From assembly GCA_907163375.1 (NCBI GenBank), contig CAJQUW010000928.1, positions 1 through 64,000 of the forward strand: DNA of 64,000 bases. The letters run 5' to 3'. Origin of the DNA: Prostheceraeus crozeri (Eukaryota; Platyhelminthes; Polycladida; Euryleptidae). Within the stretch, counting starts at the first letter, position 1. Each line of letters begins with the position of its first letter. Below are positions 32,421 through 45,112 of this stretch, piece by piece. Position numbers and translations under genes: made by a program. A model generated the notes under the pieces. That model was not told where the DNA came from. It ran no database searches and saw only the letters and a list, made by a program, of their open reading frames with translations.

Positions 32421-33780
32421 TAGTGGGACTAGAATGGCCATCAGCTGATTTTGATGGCAATTTCAGCTGTTAGGTTAGGCGCCGAAATGTGTCAAGGACA
32501 AATCAATGTAATAGATCCTATCAATTTGATGCGTTTTTCATTGAAATTGTTTATTCACAAGTTTTCTAATTACCTGTCTGAAATCAGTTTAAAGGAGTAC
32601 GCCCATATGTGCTGATGTTTTTGTAAGAAATAATTTACAAGTCAAAATTAAACTTAAGGTACCGGTACCTGACCTTGAAACCATCTGCGCATGTTAAATA
32701 GTCATTCTGAAATTATTCTTCAGTCAGATAATTTGCGAATAATTCATGCCACGTGTGCGTGTCAGTGCTGCAGTCCTAGATTTATCAGAAGGTAACGCTG
32801 CCTGGAATTCCGTGAAACACTTTCAACGAATAAAAAAATCATTATTTCTTTCTGTGCAAGCACTGTAAAAAAATGATAGACCGTTGGCATCACGCGCTAT
32901 CCCGCCTTAGCCTACGACTACAGCACTGGTGGTGCGTGTGTCGTAGAAGTTGCCTTTGCCTGTAGTGCTGCTAGAAGCATCCCTCTATCATTACACATGT
33001 GATTACATGATTATGTATTAGAAGTGCAATTTTTCATAGTTGATCAGCATCACAAATGTTCTATGCTCTTGCATGTTGCTTATAGAATAAAGGTGAGAAA
33101 TAGCCATGGTCTTTGATAGGCTGATGTTGATGCATAAATATTTGACCATCCTTGAATGTCGTCAGGTAAGTTCATGTAGACAAATCACGCAAGTGGCACA
33201 ATAAGGCATCAACAGGCTATTGATCACATTCAAAGGATTATATAAATGCAGGCATGCACTATTAACATGGCTTTGATTATTTGATTGTTGATTATTTAGG
33301 TGTAATTAAGGATTGCAATCCCAGCACTTTCAGATTATAAAAAACAAGTCGGTGCAGCTCTTAAGTTTACATACCTCAAGTTCACTTTTCGACCTGCTTA
33401 ATGTTTCAGTCCGAATTGAATTGCAAATATGTAGTGCACCACACACGCCGGATTTTTTCATTTACAGATTCTTCCGAAGTTCTAGCGTGCCAGATGAATG
33501 ATCAATTACTAGAAATCCTGAAAACAAGTACGCCAGTGCGCCGAAGCCTTCCATCCGGTCGCGGTCCGGCGCAGCACTGTATAGATGCCAGTTAGTGTCC
33601 GACGCATACAATTGGAACTGCGTAACCTCGTCGAATGGTTCACGCCGCCGAACTGGAATCCATGCAGTGGTGCGTCAGACTACCTGGCGTACTTCTGAGA
33701 GGCACGTCTGTACTCGGCGCTCTGCCGCCAAAAATGTCAGACATACTAAAAATTGATCATTTGTCTGGCGCGCCTGGAAC
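32421..33780. other. Non-coding DNA
   Basis: No gene recognised. A short hairpin, CTACGAC...GTCGTAG, lies near 32921-32950. From about 33530 there are scattered words (GCGCGCC, CTGGCG, CCAGTGCG) related to the adjacent VNTR. Confidence 0.5.
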
Positions 33781-33789
33781 CAGTTGAGG

Positions 33790-34535
33790 CAAGACTAATT
33801 TCAGAAGTTCTAGAAATAGATCCTGCGTATGTCGCACTGGCGCGTTAACGTCTAGTCTGGCGAATCTGTCACTGGTTTCAAGAAGCCTAATTTCAGAAAT
33901 TCCAAAAGTAGATGTTGCGTTTTGCGCGTCAACCTCTAGTCTAGTTTGCTTGGCACTGTTTTCAGCAAGCCTAATTTCAGAAATTCTATCAATACATCCT
34001 CCATTTCGCGCATTGGCGCGTCAACGTTGAGTCTGTCGTTCCTGGCACTGGTTTCAAGAAGCCTAATTTCAGAAGTTCTAGAAATGGATCCTACGTCTGT
34101 CGCACTGGCGCGTCAACGTCTAGTTTGTTGCGTCGGTCACTGGTTTCAAGAAGCCTAATTTCAGAAATTCTAGGAATGCCTTTTTCCATCTCGAGTCTGG
34201 CGCGTCTGTCACTGGTTTCAAGAAGCCTAATTTCATAAATTCTAGGAGCAGATCTTATACTAGCGCCTCAATGTGGAGTCTGGCGCTACTGAGACTGGTT
34301 TCAAGAAGCCTGCTTTCAGAAGCTGTAGGAGTTGATCCTAAGTTTGGCTCGTCAACGTCGAATCTGACGCGCCGAGCACTGTTTTCGGCGGGCCTAATTT
34401 CAGAAATGCGCGCCTGGCACTGGCTTCAAGAAGCCTAATTTCAGGAAATCTAGGATTAGATTTCGTCTGGCGCGTCAACCCCGACTCTGGCGGACTGTGC
34501 GTTGGCTTCGGCAAACATGATTTCAGACGTTCTAT
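33790..34535. repeat. Degenerate VNTR, ~72-93-bp units
   Basis: About nine or ten imperfect units marked by CCTAATTTCAGAA or variants, at about 33793, 33886, 33970, 34062, 34154, 34226, 34309, 34393, 34434 and 34516. Units also share CTGGTTTCAAGAAG, TTCTAGAAATGGATCC-like and GGCGCGTCAACGTCTAG blocks. Spacing is mostly 82-93 bases, with one 72 and one 41. The units contain many CpG, unlike the surrounding DNA. Confidence 0.85.
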
Positions 34536-35279
34536 GAACTGAAACTACGTCGAATGTGGCACTCTGGTACGTCAACCAGGGACCTGGTGCACCCAATTCG
34601 AATCTGGAGCGCATGATCCTGACTTTATCGAGCTTATTTTCAGAATTTCTAAAAATGAATGATTATTGTGACACAGGGCACACAAGATCCCGATATAACA
34701 ACAGTTGGCGTGTACAAGTTCTTGTAACACATATCATGCTCGATAATCAAGCTGTCATGCAGATGTGATGAAACTTATAGCTGAAATTTGCTGTTAATGA
34801 TTGACACCTACATGAGAGTATTTGATGTTGCTCATTTTTACTTTGTGGCCTTATAGAACCATGTTTCTAAGAAGTCTAATAGGGTTCCGTTTAAGGCCAA
34901 AGTATATTGATTTTTCATTATGATTTGGATAAATGAGTGAATGTGTGAGAATGTTTATGAGGAAGTAATAACTTAGTAGCAGATTAGGCATAACATCAAT
35001 ATCTGGTACTCAAAAGCTACAACAATATGCGTTAGAGCAAAAAATGAACATGCGAAAATCTAGGTGATTTACAGATGTCAGGATGACAAAACAAAATATT
35101 GCAAATTCTCAAGAAGTCTGCTTTTTCACAGGCATGATTGCTTATGGGCGCTTTTTTTCTTGGTATTTGATTTCTTTCTTCCGCTCATCATTTTGCTGCT
35201 GTATGATTAACTTCACTTTGAGCACTGTTTAACTATTCATTTGATAGTCTGACTCCTATCAATTCGCTTTTATCGGATA

Positions 35280-36065
35280 GAGCTACTGCAAATTCCGTAA
35301 AACTGTATCCAGTAGCATTCTACCTGCTTCAGTTTTATCTTCATCCTTCTCATCTTCAATGAACTTCTTCTCTTTCCCGTCCAATGCCTCATACTTCCTT
35401 TTGTAGATTGAACAGATATAATTGTTGCCGCTGTTTTCATTATCTTATATATTTCTCATTGTCAGTCATCAGTTATTCCCTTTTATCCTAATGATGACAA
35501 TGAGCACCCCACGAACAAAAATTATGAACCTCAACATCTCCTTACGAAGAGCGAGCATCTTTTTGATAGCAATCATTGCGGAGTTTCAATGGACATAGTC
35601 TGCTTGCTTGTTCTGCTGTTACAATATTTTTTATTGTCTAGTGGCTTCTGAACTCATGCGATAGTTTTGGTAACTCTTTTTGTGTTGGTATTGATTTGTT
35701 GTCATATCGCCGAATGCCTTTCAGAAGGCATCGCTCTAAAAATGGTCAAGACAGATGACCGGAGGTAGTATACTCCACCAGTTCATTGTTTTTAAATTGA
35801 CCCTCAAAATCGTCTCTGACCATAGAGTCATCTCCTTGGTCGTAAATGAGACGAGGTAGCGCAGGCGAGCTTTCCGATGACAGCAATTGTCCTCTTATCT
35901 CCACAATCAAATCTGAGACAGGTGGGATATTTTAAGCATTTGTGAGTTCAGAAGAAGTTTCTTTTGGTAGTGGCGCCTTTTCATTCGGCGATTCTTTTAT
36001 GGCGTTTCTTCTTCTATTATCTAAATCAAGCTTGAAATCTTCAATCGTACATGAAGAGTTTACTC
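35280..36065 (-). pseudogene. Unrecognised decayed coding remnant
   Basis: On the minus strand one frame keeps coding character across isolated stops: CTIEDFKLDLDNRRRNA, then a TAA, IPPVSDLIVEIRGQLLSS, LPRLIYDQGDDSMVRDDFEG, KNNELVEYTTSGHLS, a TGA, PFLERCLLKGIRRYDNKS, a TAG, and AEQASRLCPLKLRNDCYQK. After a frame change, NNYICSIYKRKYEALDGKEK and AGRMLLDTVLRNLQ end in a stop near 35288. Amino-acid use is hydrophilic and protein-like. I do not recognise the family; it could be a transposon protein or a host pseudogene. Confidence 0.35.
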
Positions 36066-36369
36066 ACAATTGATTTATTCACACACATATATGAGATAAG
36101 GTCGCAATTTATCTCACAGATACATGTTTAAAGTACCATTGATTGCTTTTTTTGCAGTAAGTGCCTCTATAATTCCATGCTCAAAAGTATATAAAAAACC
36201 GTAAACTTTCAAATCAAGTGGACTTGTAGCCAAATCAAAGCATCAGCACCACACAAGTGAAAGGCAGATCTGTCACCATAATTTCATGAAAGGTCACTCA
36301 TCTGAGATATGCTTCATTGTCTAACATTCGCTGAATGGAGACTAATGAAGGCCTCATTTACGCAGTGTC

Positions 36370-37310
36370 TCACAAGAACTACCCGCGCGGCAGTGTAGAC
36401 GATTGAGCACATTTGCCACAAGGTAGCTTCGCACGAGGCAGATCACATCGTATCTGCGACGAGAGCCTTGTTAGGAGCGTCCACGGCAAGGCTGCAAGGA
36501 TCTATAAAGAAGGTTCTGGAAAGGTTCGCCACACTGGGTAATGAAACGGAAGGCGTAGAGTTGGCGGATGCGCTATGTCGTGAAGAAGGGGCAAGTTTCG
36601 AACTTATTCAATAGAATTCGATACGCACACAGTTGCTGTTTCTCTTCTGAGGTCAAGTGGAGCAGTATTGGTGAGTGCGGGAAGCCAGTCAGTTTTCATT
36701 TCTTTGATGGCACCGGATATAGTTTGCATGGCTTCATTTAGTTGGACATCGACTCGTTTGCAATGTGTTTAGTTTTCCAAACAGGACAGCAGTGTTCAGC
36801 TGTTTGGTAGCATAATACCAGTCCTGTTTCAGGCAGTACATTAGCATCAGTGTCCCAGGTTTAACCAGCGATGATATTCAGAAGATTACTTCTTGTCTGT
36901 ATTTTTTAGCTCGGCTTTGTCAAATGTTCATTGTAGTATGACGTTCGATCCAAGGTATGCAGTCTTGGGTTCATGGGATATACACGAAAACTGTCAATGT
37001 GCACGTCAAATTGATCGCCTTTTTGACAGTTGTCTAGGTAAAACCCGATAGAAACAGTCTTTCGTGTGACTTGGTTGCAGTCTTCATCGAGTACATAAGT
37101 CAACTACATTAGATGTCATCATTTAGCATAGCGTTGAGTTCTGTTCGTAAAAGTTCGAGCTCGCCGGGTACAACAAATGTCATCGACATGTACAACAAAC
37201 AGCATGAACGAATTTTCTGCTCGTTGTCGAAAAGATGTCTGTTATTTACGTGAGGTGTTGAAGAGAGTTGGTGCTGAGACTGATCCTTTAGGACGGTCGC
37301 TCTTGCAAGA
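36370..37310 (-). pseudogene. Decayed LINE reverse transcriptase, C-terminal half
   Basis: Minus-strand fragments in order: GSVSAPTLFN (RT block with QGSVxxPTLFN), FMLFVVHVDDIC (YADD region, here HVDD), a ~65-codon frame with FRVYPMNPRLHTLDRTSYYN, KIQTRSNLLNIIAGKPG, then RQLYAFRFITQCGEPFQNLL. These match the order of a Jockey-group LINE (LGVxLDRTLxYxxH and xxRNNLLxKLAG signatures), a different clade from copies A-G. Many stops and frame changes; long dead. Confidence 0.6.
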
Positions 37311-37800
37311 GGTTGACAGTCTATGGGGGTAAGCATCTGCTGCGTTTTAAGAGAATGCTTTTATGCAATGCGCTGTATAAGCCTACTGAACAAGTATGAG
37401 GAAATTTAAGATAAAAACAATGATAACAGTTTGACAGTGAACTCGAAGCGCAATACTTATGTTGAGATTAGTGCTAGTTAAGTAATTATTAATTCTATCT
37501 TTTTTATAAGAAGTGTAACCCATGCTAAAGATAACAATTAATGTAGATTTCTAAAACAAGCAGCTGTAGGCATTCAGTAAGTCTTAGAAGAAACACAGGG
37601 GGCAATCAAATAATAGTGATCTATCTCACGTTGATAATTTAGAAATCAGGATCTGTACTTATGCCAATAGCTGAACAATATTAATTACTGACAGCCGTTA
37701 ATTGCTTGACGATGTAAACCGTCTGATTTATGTGTAGCCACATTCCAATGAAGTTGGTTTTGTAATAAATCTCGTAAAATCTACTCATTGATAAATTTAG

Positions 37801-38055
37801 GTGCGGGTGATACTCAAGAAAAAGCGGTATACACTGATATTGATCATCCTATTTATCATCACATGTATGTATATTCTGTTCTCTTCTCTCTTCTCATCTG
37901 TTGAAGTCCAAGCTCCCCATAATACGTTCAGCTCTTCGGAAGAGAAATTTTGTGATACTTGTTTCAACGTTCACCATATTTTAGCATTTAATTTGATTAT
38001 GTGTCTGCTAACTCTTCCTTCACTTTCATTTGTTAAGTTTTGTAATATCCTATAA
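37801..38055 (+). CDS. Possible type II membrane protein exon (glycosyltransferase-like)
   Basis: 84-codon frame starting at GTG (37801): a short basic head (ILKKKRYT), a ~20-residue hydrophobic segment (LILIILFIITCMYILFSSLF), a Ser/Pro stem-like stretch and KFCDTCFNVHH. A basic cytoplasmic tail plus signal anchor plus stem is the plan of Golgi glycosyltransferases, and CxxCF after the stem recalls beta-1,3-galactosyltransferases. The catalytic domain is not present downstream. It may be a pseudogene exon or a chance frame. Confidence 0.25.
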   Translation: MRVILKKKRYTLILIILFIITCMYILFSSLFSSVEVQAPHNTFSSSEEKFCDTCFNVHHILAFNLIMCLLTLPSLSFVKFCNIL

Positions 38056-38059
38056 CTTC

Positions 38060-39589
38060 AAAATATATTGTGTCGCCCCACAATAATAAGTATCGGGATT
38101 GTTTGTCTGAAATGTACGATTATTATTGAAATACTTAGCATTTGAGATCACAAAGATGATAAATACATCATCTTTCATTTGTGAATTGTGCTATTCAGTT
38201 TCGGTGTCGTGTATCGCGTTTCAAGAAAATGTTGTTTCAAAATTTTCACATCTGGTAGGTAGAATAATTTTACTGCTTTCATGTTATGTATTGATCAATA
38301 TCAGTTGCCAAATCTACATGCCTAGCTACAAAAGTCCCTTGCATGTCTAATTGCACTGAAGCCAAAACCAAGACGAAGCCTTTACCAACATATCATTGAG
38401 CAGCTTTGGAGGAACTTGATCTCAGACAAATGTTTATCCTCAAATATAGATGCTAACTCCTAAAGACGAGACAATCACATCACACTGTTGCTATGAATTT
38501 TAACTGAATTTTATATTGGTCCTTATCTCAATGACTAGAATGTTGGCACTGAAACGCATATTCGCGCATAGTTGTGATTTTCAGAATGTGATCGCGAGTG
38601 TACTAAAAATGAGGGTGGGCGCGTAAATTCCGGAAGCGGTCATTTGCTCAACTTTATTGATCCCGTTGATTATGTGTTCATGTAGATGATTTAAAAAACA
38701 TAAGATTATGATGATAAAATGCGCAATTGAATAGTGACTGTCTACATTTTAGAGATAGTGACCTCAGTCTACTCAACCGTGGAGTCGGGAGGGTTCTCTG
38801 TGACAGGACCACAGTGGTGCCAAAATGTTGAAACTATTTGATAGCCATTTGCAGACCGAAGATGGAGTTAATGAACTCAATTTTTAGGCTACCAAGTGGA
38901 CATCTCAAGCAGCATGCATCACTGTCAAAAAAGGGACACAGAGAGACGGTAACTGGAAGCAATGTTCATTGATTCTTAAAGAAGTTGTTCGACATACAAG
39001 TACTAGTAAGCTTACCTCTCATTTTGACATCTTACTGCTTGTATCTGATTATGTTTATCTTTATCCGAAGGGCGAAGTTCACAGCATGACCAACTTCACC
39101 AACCGGGATTGTTCCACTAACAAAACCGGCGAAGTATGTGGGATCTTCCTGTATCCTTTCATGTTGCTTTTCTTTTTCATCTTGAAAGTTTATTTTTGAA
39201 TCAGCAGATGTCTAAGGAGAATTCAAACGTTAATTGATTGCTGTCACTAAACATCTTTGTCGCAGATTTGGAAAGGTGTCTTTTTTGACTTCCTCGCTTA
39301 CATGTATGTCTCATGCCCATACAAGCAACTTATAGTTCAAGTGGAATTGCTATTAGTAATATATCCGTGAAATACACGTACATGCATTAGCGGTTGGATT
39401 ACGTCAAAATGAAGGGCACTTGGTTTACGCTTGGGGTGTCTGAGACGTTGTGTCAGACACTCCATATTGAAATAGCTTGGAACATCATAAAACTATAGTT
39501 TTGATTTCTTTTCATATGATGTGTGGGATATAAGAAGACATTATCAAACCACTCTTGAAATCAACTGTTAACCTGTCCTACAGAATTCG
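38060..39589. other. Non-coding DNA
   Basis: No gene, repeat or element boundary recognised. Short hydrophobic frames at 38126-38350 and 38969-39199 show no domain. Confidence 0.4.
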
Positions 39590-39780
39590 AATCTACTTTC
39601 GCGCGTTCCTTGAATAGAGCGAACATTTCATATTTCGACTACATACAGCAGTTGGCACCACCGAACAGTCAGCCAGGCGTCAGCAAATTCACGAATTATT
39701 GGAAGTCATGTGTGAACTAGGTCTGCGATTGGACAAAGAAAATTACCATTCCTATAGAAGTTGAATCAAGCCGATATTAG
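39590..39780 (+). pseudogene. Possible Ty3/Gypsy-type reverse transcriptase scrap
   Basis: One plus-strand frame reads VGTTEQSARRQQIHELLEVM then CELGLRLDKENYHSYRS before a stop. This is the pattern following the active site of Gypsy reverse transcriptases (TEQEHxxxL..VL..L...GL.L...KC). No active-site block, LTR or further domain could be found nearby, so it is weak. Confidence 0.25.
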
Positions 39781-40826
39781 CGATTGTTTGTACCATCCAT
39801 GAGGCCTACAATTGAAAAATTTCTGAAATATGGCGATATTTAAAAGTTAGCTCACTAAAGTAGCTGCCCAGAAATCATGGGGTTTCGTGACAATTTCCGT
39901 CTGACATGGTGAAATGTCGCATAGCGTTCATTAGTACACAACATTTTTTTATAATATCCGTGTGTATAAGACTATAAATATTTTTTTGCTAATATAGTTT
40001 TCTCCATAGTAGTTTTCTCTGAAGTAGTCTCTCCAAAAAAGACTGACAGCATTTATACCTATGCAAGAAGACGCGTGAATTCATGAAATGCTGAGACTCA
40101 AAATGTCGAAAGAAATGAATTTTGCTATCATACGGGGATACGTAGGTATGGCTATAGGTTATGATTTTGTACCTATGATATATTCACTTGTACAACATCC
40201 TACTACTCCTTATCATCTTAGCTACAATTCTCAACCTACCAGATGCCTAAACAGGCCTACTTGATTTGCATTTTTGCAAGTATCCCAGGAAACCAGTCGT
40301 CATCCATACGACACGAAAAGTACGTACGGACAGTGATTACGTTTGTTCGAAATTGTGGTGTCCAAAATGTTTCCGTTTTTTAAAATAGGAATATGCGTTG
40401 ACTAAAAACGTGCCGATCGGGTGATCTTATAGTGTTGCGCTGGTGGGTGGATAAGTCATCTTTTGTAATATGATCAAACCCGGTTGGACAAGAGCAAACT
40501 ACATGTAGTATTGTCAGAGATAGCATACTATCTCCCTAAAAGTACAGGGAGAGGAGAAATGATCTCCAGATGCAATACACTGACGACATGCGATTAATCT
40601 GCTCTCCAAAACATGACAAGAAGATCTAGCACCCTATTTTTCAGATATTATAAATGCAGAAATCTATACAAAACTTTATCTCAACTATGCGCAAGGATCG
40701 GAAAATTTAATAAAAAATTTGTTATGTCAGTCAGCTTTTAATTGTTCAATTGCGAGATGCTTCTCTAAATTAGCCTATATGACTGTTGAGAATTTTACTG
40801 ATCAATGCGTATACCCTCAAAATTGC

Positions 40827-41097
40827 AAAATATACTTTGAGAAGTCATTATTTCGGATTTTTCCATCAGTTTAATTCACACTCCACAGTAAAATACACGA
40901 GCTTTCGATGGCTCTCGGCACACCTTAATCATGTGATTTATTAAGGATCACATGATTAAGGTGTGCCGAGAGCCATCGAAAGCTCGTGTATTTTACTGTG
41001 GAGTGTAAATTAAACAGATGGAGAAATCCGAAATAATGACTTCTCAATCATTGAACCCATCTGGAAAAATATTCAGCATATTAAAAAATATACTTTG
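40827..41097. mobile_element. Foldback insertion with 13-bp target duplication
   Basis: Bases 40837-40938 and about 40946-41047 are an almost perfect inverted repeat of ~100 bp (CGAGCTTTCGATGGCTCTCG on one side, its complement on the other) around a loop of only a few bases. AAAATATACTTTG occurs at 40827-40839 and again at 41085-41097, a 13-bp direct repeat that fits a target-site duplication. No coding. The inverted arrangement and 12-15-bp duplications are typical of Penelope-like insertions with an inverted partial copy, but origin is not proven. Confidence 0.8.
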
Positions 41098-41432
41098 CTG
41101 CGACTAAGCAACTGCTTTACATATAACCTCCGAATTCGTTTGCACAATTTGCAATAGCAGAATTATTCTTCTCCACTACACATGGAAACAGAGAAAATAA
41201 CGGAAATCTCATAGGAAACCTGCCGACAAATCTTCTTGCGGTAAAACGTAGTTTGTTACACTTAACTACAACTCGATTTTCCACAATATTTGATGTCCTT
41301 TTCCTCTCATCAATACAACAATGATAAGAAAATTTGTTGTCGCCTCCTCGTACCGGCTGATAGCTTCCGGACAGAAACATGACATTCCATGCAGATCATC
41401 CTTTACATTTTGAAGAGATCTGATCATGATCG

Positions 41433-41640
41433 GCGCTGTGGCCTTATGTTAGTGTTGGCTCTGCGTCCGAGAGACCTTTGGTCAAACCTTGGTCGGGTCA
41501 AACCTAAGACCTTTAAAATAGGTACACTTTGCATTCTTGATAAACACTCAGCCCAAAAGGAATGAGAGTGGGATAAATAACACCTCGGCCACATGGAAGA
41601 AAGTCTCCATGCTTAATGTGCTTCCGAAGATAAACAAGGT
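41433..41640 (+). mobile_element. tRNA-derived SINE (probable)
   Basis: GGCGCTGTGGCCTTATGTTA begins a tRNA-like head with A-box-like and B-box-like parts (TTGGTCGGGTCAAACC near 41491-41506). A non-tRNA body follows with TTGATAAACACTC and a GGCCACATGG block. Anticodon arm pairing is poor. The 3' end is uncertain. Confidence 0.5.
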
Positions 41641-42769
41641 TCATTTATCTATTTTTTTCATGTAAAACGCTTAAGTTCCTGTTGAGTTTTCAGTCAGGTG
41701 ACTTCAGACTATCAGCAGGTATGAAATGGAGATTCGAATTATTTGATGCGTGATCTCTGTGAAGTAAGCAAGATAATAAGATGATTTAGTGAATGAAATA
41801 GTCGGGTATAGAGCTGTTTTTCAAAAATTATTTTTAGGTCTAGAGGATACCAACAAATTTCTCATCCTTAGAATTTTGAAATATATATATTTTTCCATCC
41901 GAAGTGGTTGGAATCGATTTGGTGAAGAATGTTTTGTTCATTCCAAATGTGAGTGTAGTCTTGAATCTGAAAATCTTTCAAAATGCTCTGCCATGTCTGC
42001 TGCTAACTTCGACTTGATACTGCAAGTTCAACAGTTGCACACACCGTCATATAAATCAAGCAATGCCTTATTGGCTTATTACACTTGGTACAGAAGAGAC
42101 TATGGGCCCATCACCCAATGACAAAAACATGGATGAAATTGCCAAGCTAAGTCAAACATGAATCAGTTAAAAAGTCAAACATAAGTCTCGGGCTAAAGCC
42201 CTCGGGATTCATCAAATAATTTCCCTCTCTATGTCCCACAGAATCACATATCCATCCTCTATCCATTATGAAATATACCTAGCCATGTCTATCATAGCCC
42301 TCATTTGTTACGATTTCTATGTCCTCTTGAGAATTTATTGAGAGCAAAAGGATTGATGACCTGAAATTTCTAGCCACCATAGATAAGAAGCGTCAATGAT
42401 AACCGATAACATGTAGAGATGTTTAACAGTTCTCCATTCCCGCGGGCTTTGATGTAAATACAATGAGAATAGTCACCCATCTGAATCGGACGTAAATCAC
42501 GTAAAAGTCAAAGTGCCCTGAGATCATTCTCACTAAAGCTAGATGGGTACAATTTCTATATTTTAGATCCGTCTTAACGAATTTCAGATATCTTAAAAGT
42601 TTAAATTGTTGATGAATTCCCTATCTGAAATTAAACTGGAGAATTCTTCCGGAGATACCAACTGTTTGGGAGTTATTTAAGTTGCGTGCACATCACCCGA
42701 CAGTGAAACGTGATAGATTTTTGTTTAGCGAAATGTACGGCTTTTGTGATATCTTCCATTTCAAATGAG

Positions 42770-43475
42770 CTGCTGTTTATTTTTCTCTTCACACCAGTCA
42801 TTGCTTTATTGACCGCCATTGACTCAATTTTTTTTCTCCGTTTGATTATGACATTGAAGTGCATTTTAGCCCACTACCATCGAAGAATTGAATTAAAATT
42901 CATTGCTGATGAATACGTGTTTAAAATAAAGACTTAATGCAAGCTTACGGAATGTACTCAGTAGTTTGAAATTAACGCACTCAGCATTTGGGGTAACAGG
43001 CCACAAATGTGCTGCCCATTTTACTTAGCAAGAAATTCTACTTACTTACAGGTAGCCTGTCTATGCGGCTGAAGTCGTCTAAGCCTGAAAATACTGTTGA
43101 ACCAGTTGAAATGTGAGAATAGACTTATCATATTGATGCCAATTTCCTGTGATATCAGGGATGTCAAAAAGCTTCGATATGATGATCGCAGACTTACTAT
43201 GAGTTTCTACAGGGAACAGCTGAAGCAGATTCCTTTCTTAATCCAGATGACTTACTTGAGTGCAGCTCCACATCATATAGAAGTTTCCGATGATGATTGA
43301 GACCGCTTCAGAATGTAGTCGTTTGTCTATTGTTGCTTCATTTCTCTCTTCACACCAGTCATCGTTTTATTGACCGACGTAAACTTCATTTTTCTCTCCG
43401 TTCGATAATAGTATTGAAGTGCATTTGAGTCCAGTAACTACGAAGAATTGAATTGTAATGCATTACTGATGAAGA
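42770..43475 (+). repeat. Pair of ~140-bp direct repeats
   Basis: 42770-42905 and 43328-43475 share TCTCTTCACACCAGTCAT, TTTATTGACCG, ATTGAAGTGCATTT and GAAGAATTGAATT in the same order, with perhaps 80% similarity. The DNA between them (42906-43327) is not shared. An old local duplication or two copies of an unknown repeat. Confidence 0.65.
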
Positions 43476-43826
43476 CTGTTGAACTGGTATACGCAATTAC
43501 GGTGTCTTACTCCTTTCGTATGACAGCCTTCTACGATTCGACACGTAGTGTTTCTATGATACTGAATGTTTGATTTTTTGACATTGGTTATTTGTTTAAG
43601 ACAAGAAAGGAAATCAAATATGTCGTAATTATCGACTTTTCTTTGTAGCTACATTGATCACTCGTTGATTGGCATTATAATTTGGGGTGCCTGCAAGGCT
43701 CAATCTTTTTCATCTATGTTTTCCTGCACGAGATGTCGCGACTGCTTTGATTGATGTAGTCTCCCCTCTTGATGCTTGGACTGATGATAGCTAAATCTTC
43801 CCGTGGTGAGTTAACATGAATTGCAT

Positions 43827-44396
43827 GTGTCAATCAACGGTGCCATCGAGCTATGCCGGTTTAGATCAAGAAAATTATGAGCTCGAACGTGTATTATGAC
43901 GTACAAATTTTCGGACGAAGCATTTTTCAAGTGCAGATTTAATGGCAGGCTAAGAAAGCGACACTAAATCGGAACTGTTGAAGCGATGCATTTTCGTCAA
44001 ACCAGCAACATTCATATGAATGGTTGTTGTGGACGTCAATTGGATGTTAAGATGATCCTTTTTGCTTGTCTTTTTGCAAGATCCTCTTTTTGTGACCTTT
44101 CTTGAACGATTTTATTTTATATTATTTTACTTCCTTGTAAAGTCTTTTGAGCGTTGATTAGTTTTTAATTAGTTAATTAGTTTCATTGACAGCTCTATTA
44201 TTATCTTAAGCTGTCTATTTACTTGTCTGCTAGCGCTGTCAATCTGAATAACACTCCTCGGCGGAAAGACACTCTTCGTGTCGGTTTTCTAGCGTGCCAT
44301 TAAATGTGTACTTGAAAAGGCTTCGGCCGACAATTTGTACTTCATAATACACGTTCGAGCTCACCAAAACCGTTTTCTTGATCTATAATTGCAGAT
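43827..44396. mobile_element. Element with ~110-bp inverted ends, nested in copy 1
   Basis: 43864-43975 and 44275-44385 are inverted copies sharing GAGCTCGAACGTGTATTATG, AGTACAAATT and TTAATGGCA-type blocks at about 80% identity. The interior (~300 bp) is AT-rich without coding. The sister repeat at 45545-46040 lacks the whole block, giving an empty site. Exact ends are uncertain; TGTC occurs at both edges. Confidence 0.7.
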
Positions 44397-44631
44397 GTCC
44401 TTATAATTGCTTGTCAACTAACATTTCCAATTTTCTTGAATTCTGAAGACTTTATGCTGCATTTGCAGGTTTTGATTACCAGTGCTCGTGTGCTCATACA
44501 CTAGAGATCGCGGCTGAATTTTTTTTGACGGTCTCCGTTCTCCCCTACGAAAAATGGATAAATATCGAAAAAAAATAAAAAAAATAAACGAAAATTTATG
44601 CAAGTCTCATCTCTCGGTGTATGGACTGATG

Positions 44632-45003
44632 GTAGAATTCATCAGTGCCCGCGATCATGGAATATCTAGATAAGTCATGGAAGCATCAAAATTTGAAAAC
44701 GACATGGAATAGTTGCGGAAATTATAATTTCTGGAAAGTCTTGGAAAAGTCATGGAAAAAATGTGATGTTCTATTCTCAAATATGGTTGCATGAATGAGT
44801 TTTGTTGCCATTTTTATGAGCTGCCAATGGGTAGGACTAGCAGACCTGCGACTTCTTCAGATTTCAACGCAAATCTGGTAGAGGCCAAATGCAATGCAGC
44901 TTCTAACGTAAATTTCTAGATTTTGCACATGAGATCACCCTTAAGCAGCCTTTTATTCGATAGAGCGACGGTTATAATAATCAACATCACAAGGCACCCC
45001 ATG
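44632..45003. mobile_element. Second insertion in copy 1, type unknown
   Basis: Starts after GGACTGATGGTAG and ends before GCAGTCAGATCTAC; copy 2 passes directly from one to the other. It contains several AAGTCATGGAA words. No coding frame or inverted ends were found. Confidence 0.5.
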
Positions 45004-45112
45004 TACATGAAGATGTAGCAGTCAGATCTACGTACGCGTAGTAAATTAACAAATGTTGCTATACATAGAAGTGCAACACTGTAATATTTAAGGATGCGCG
45101 ATGATTGCCTAG

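Noticed and set aside
41117-41380. 87-codon minus-strand frame beside the foldback
   Set aside because: No signature, no neighbours and no splice context; AT-rich frames of this length are expected by chance.
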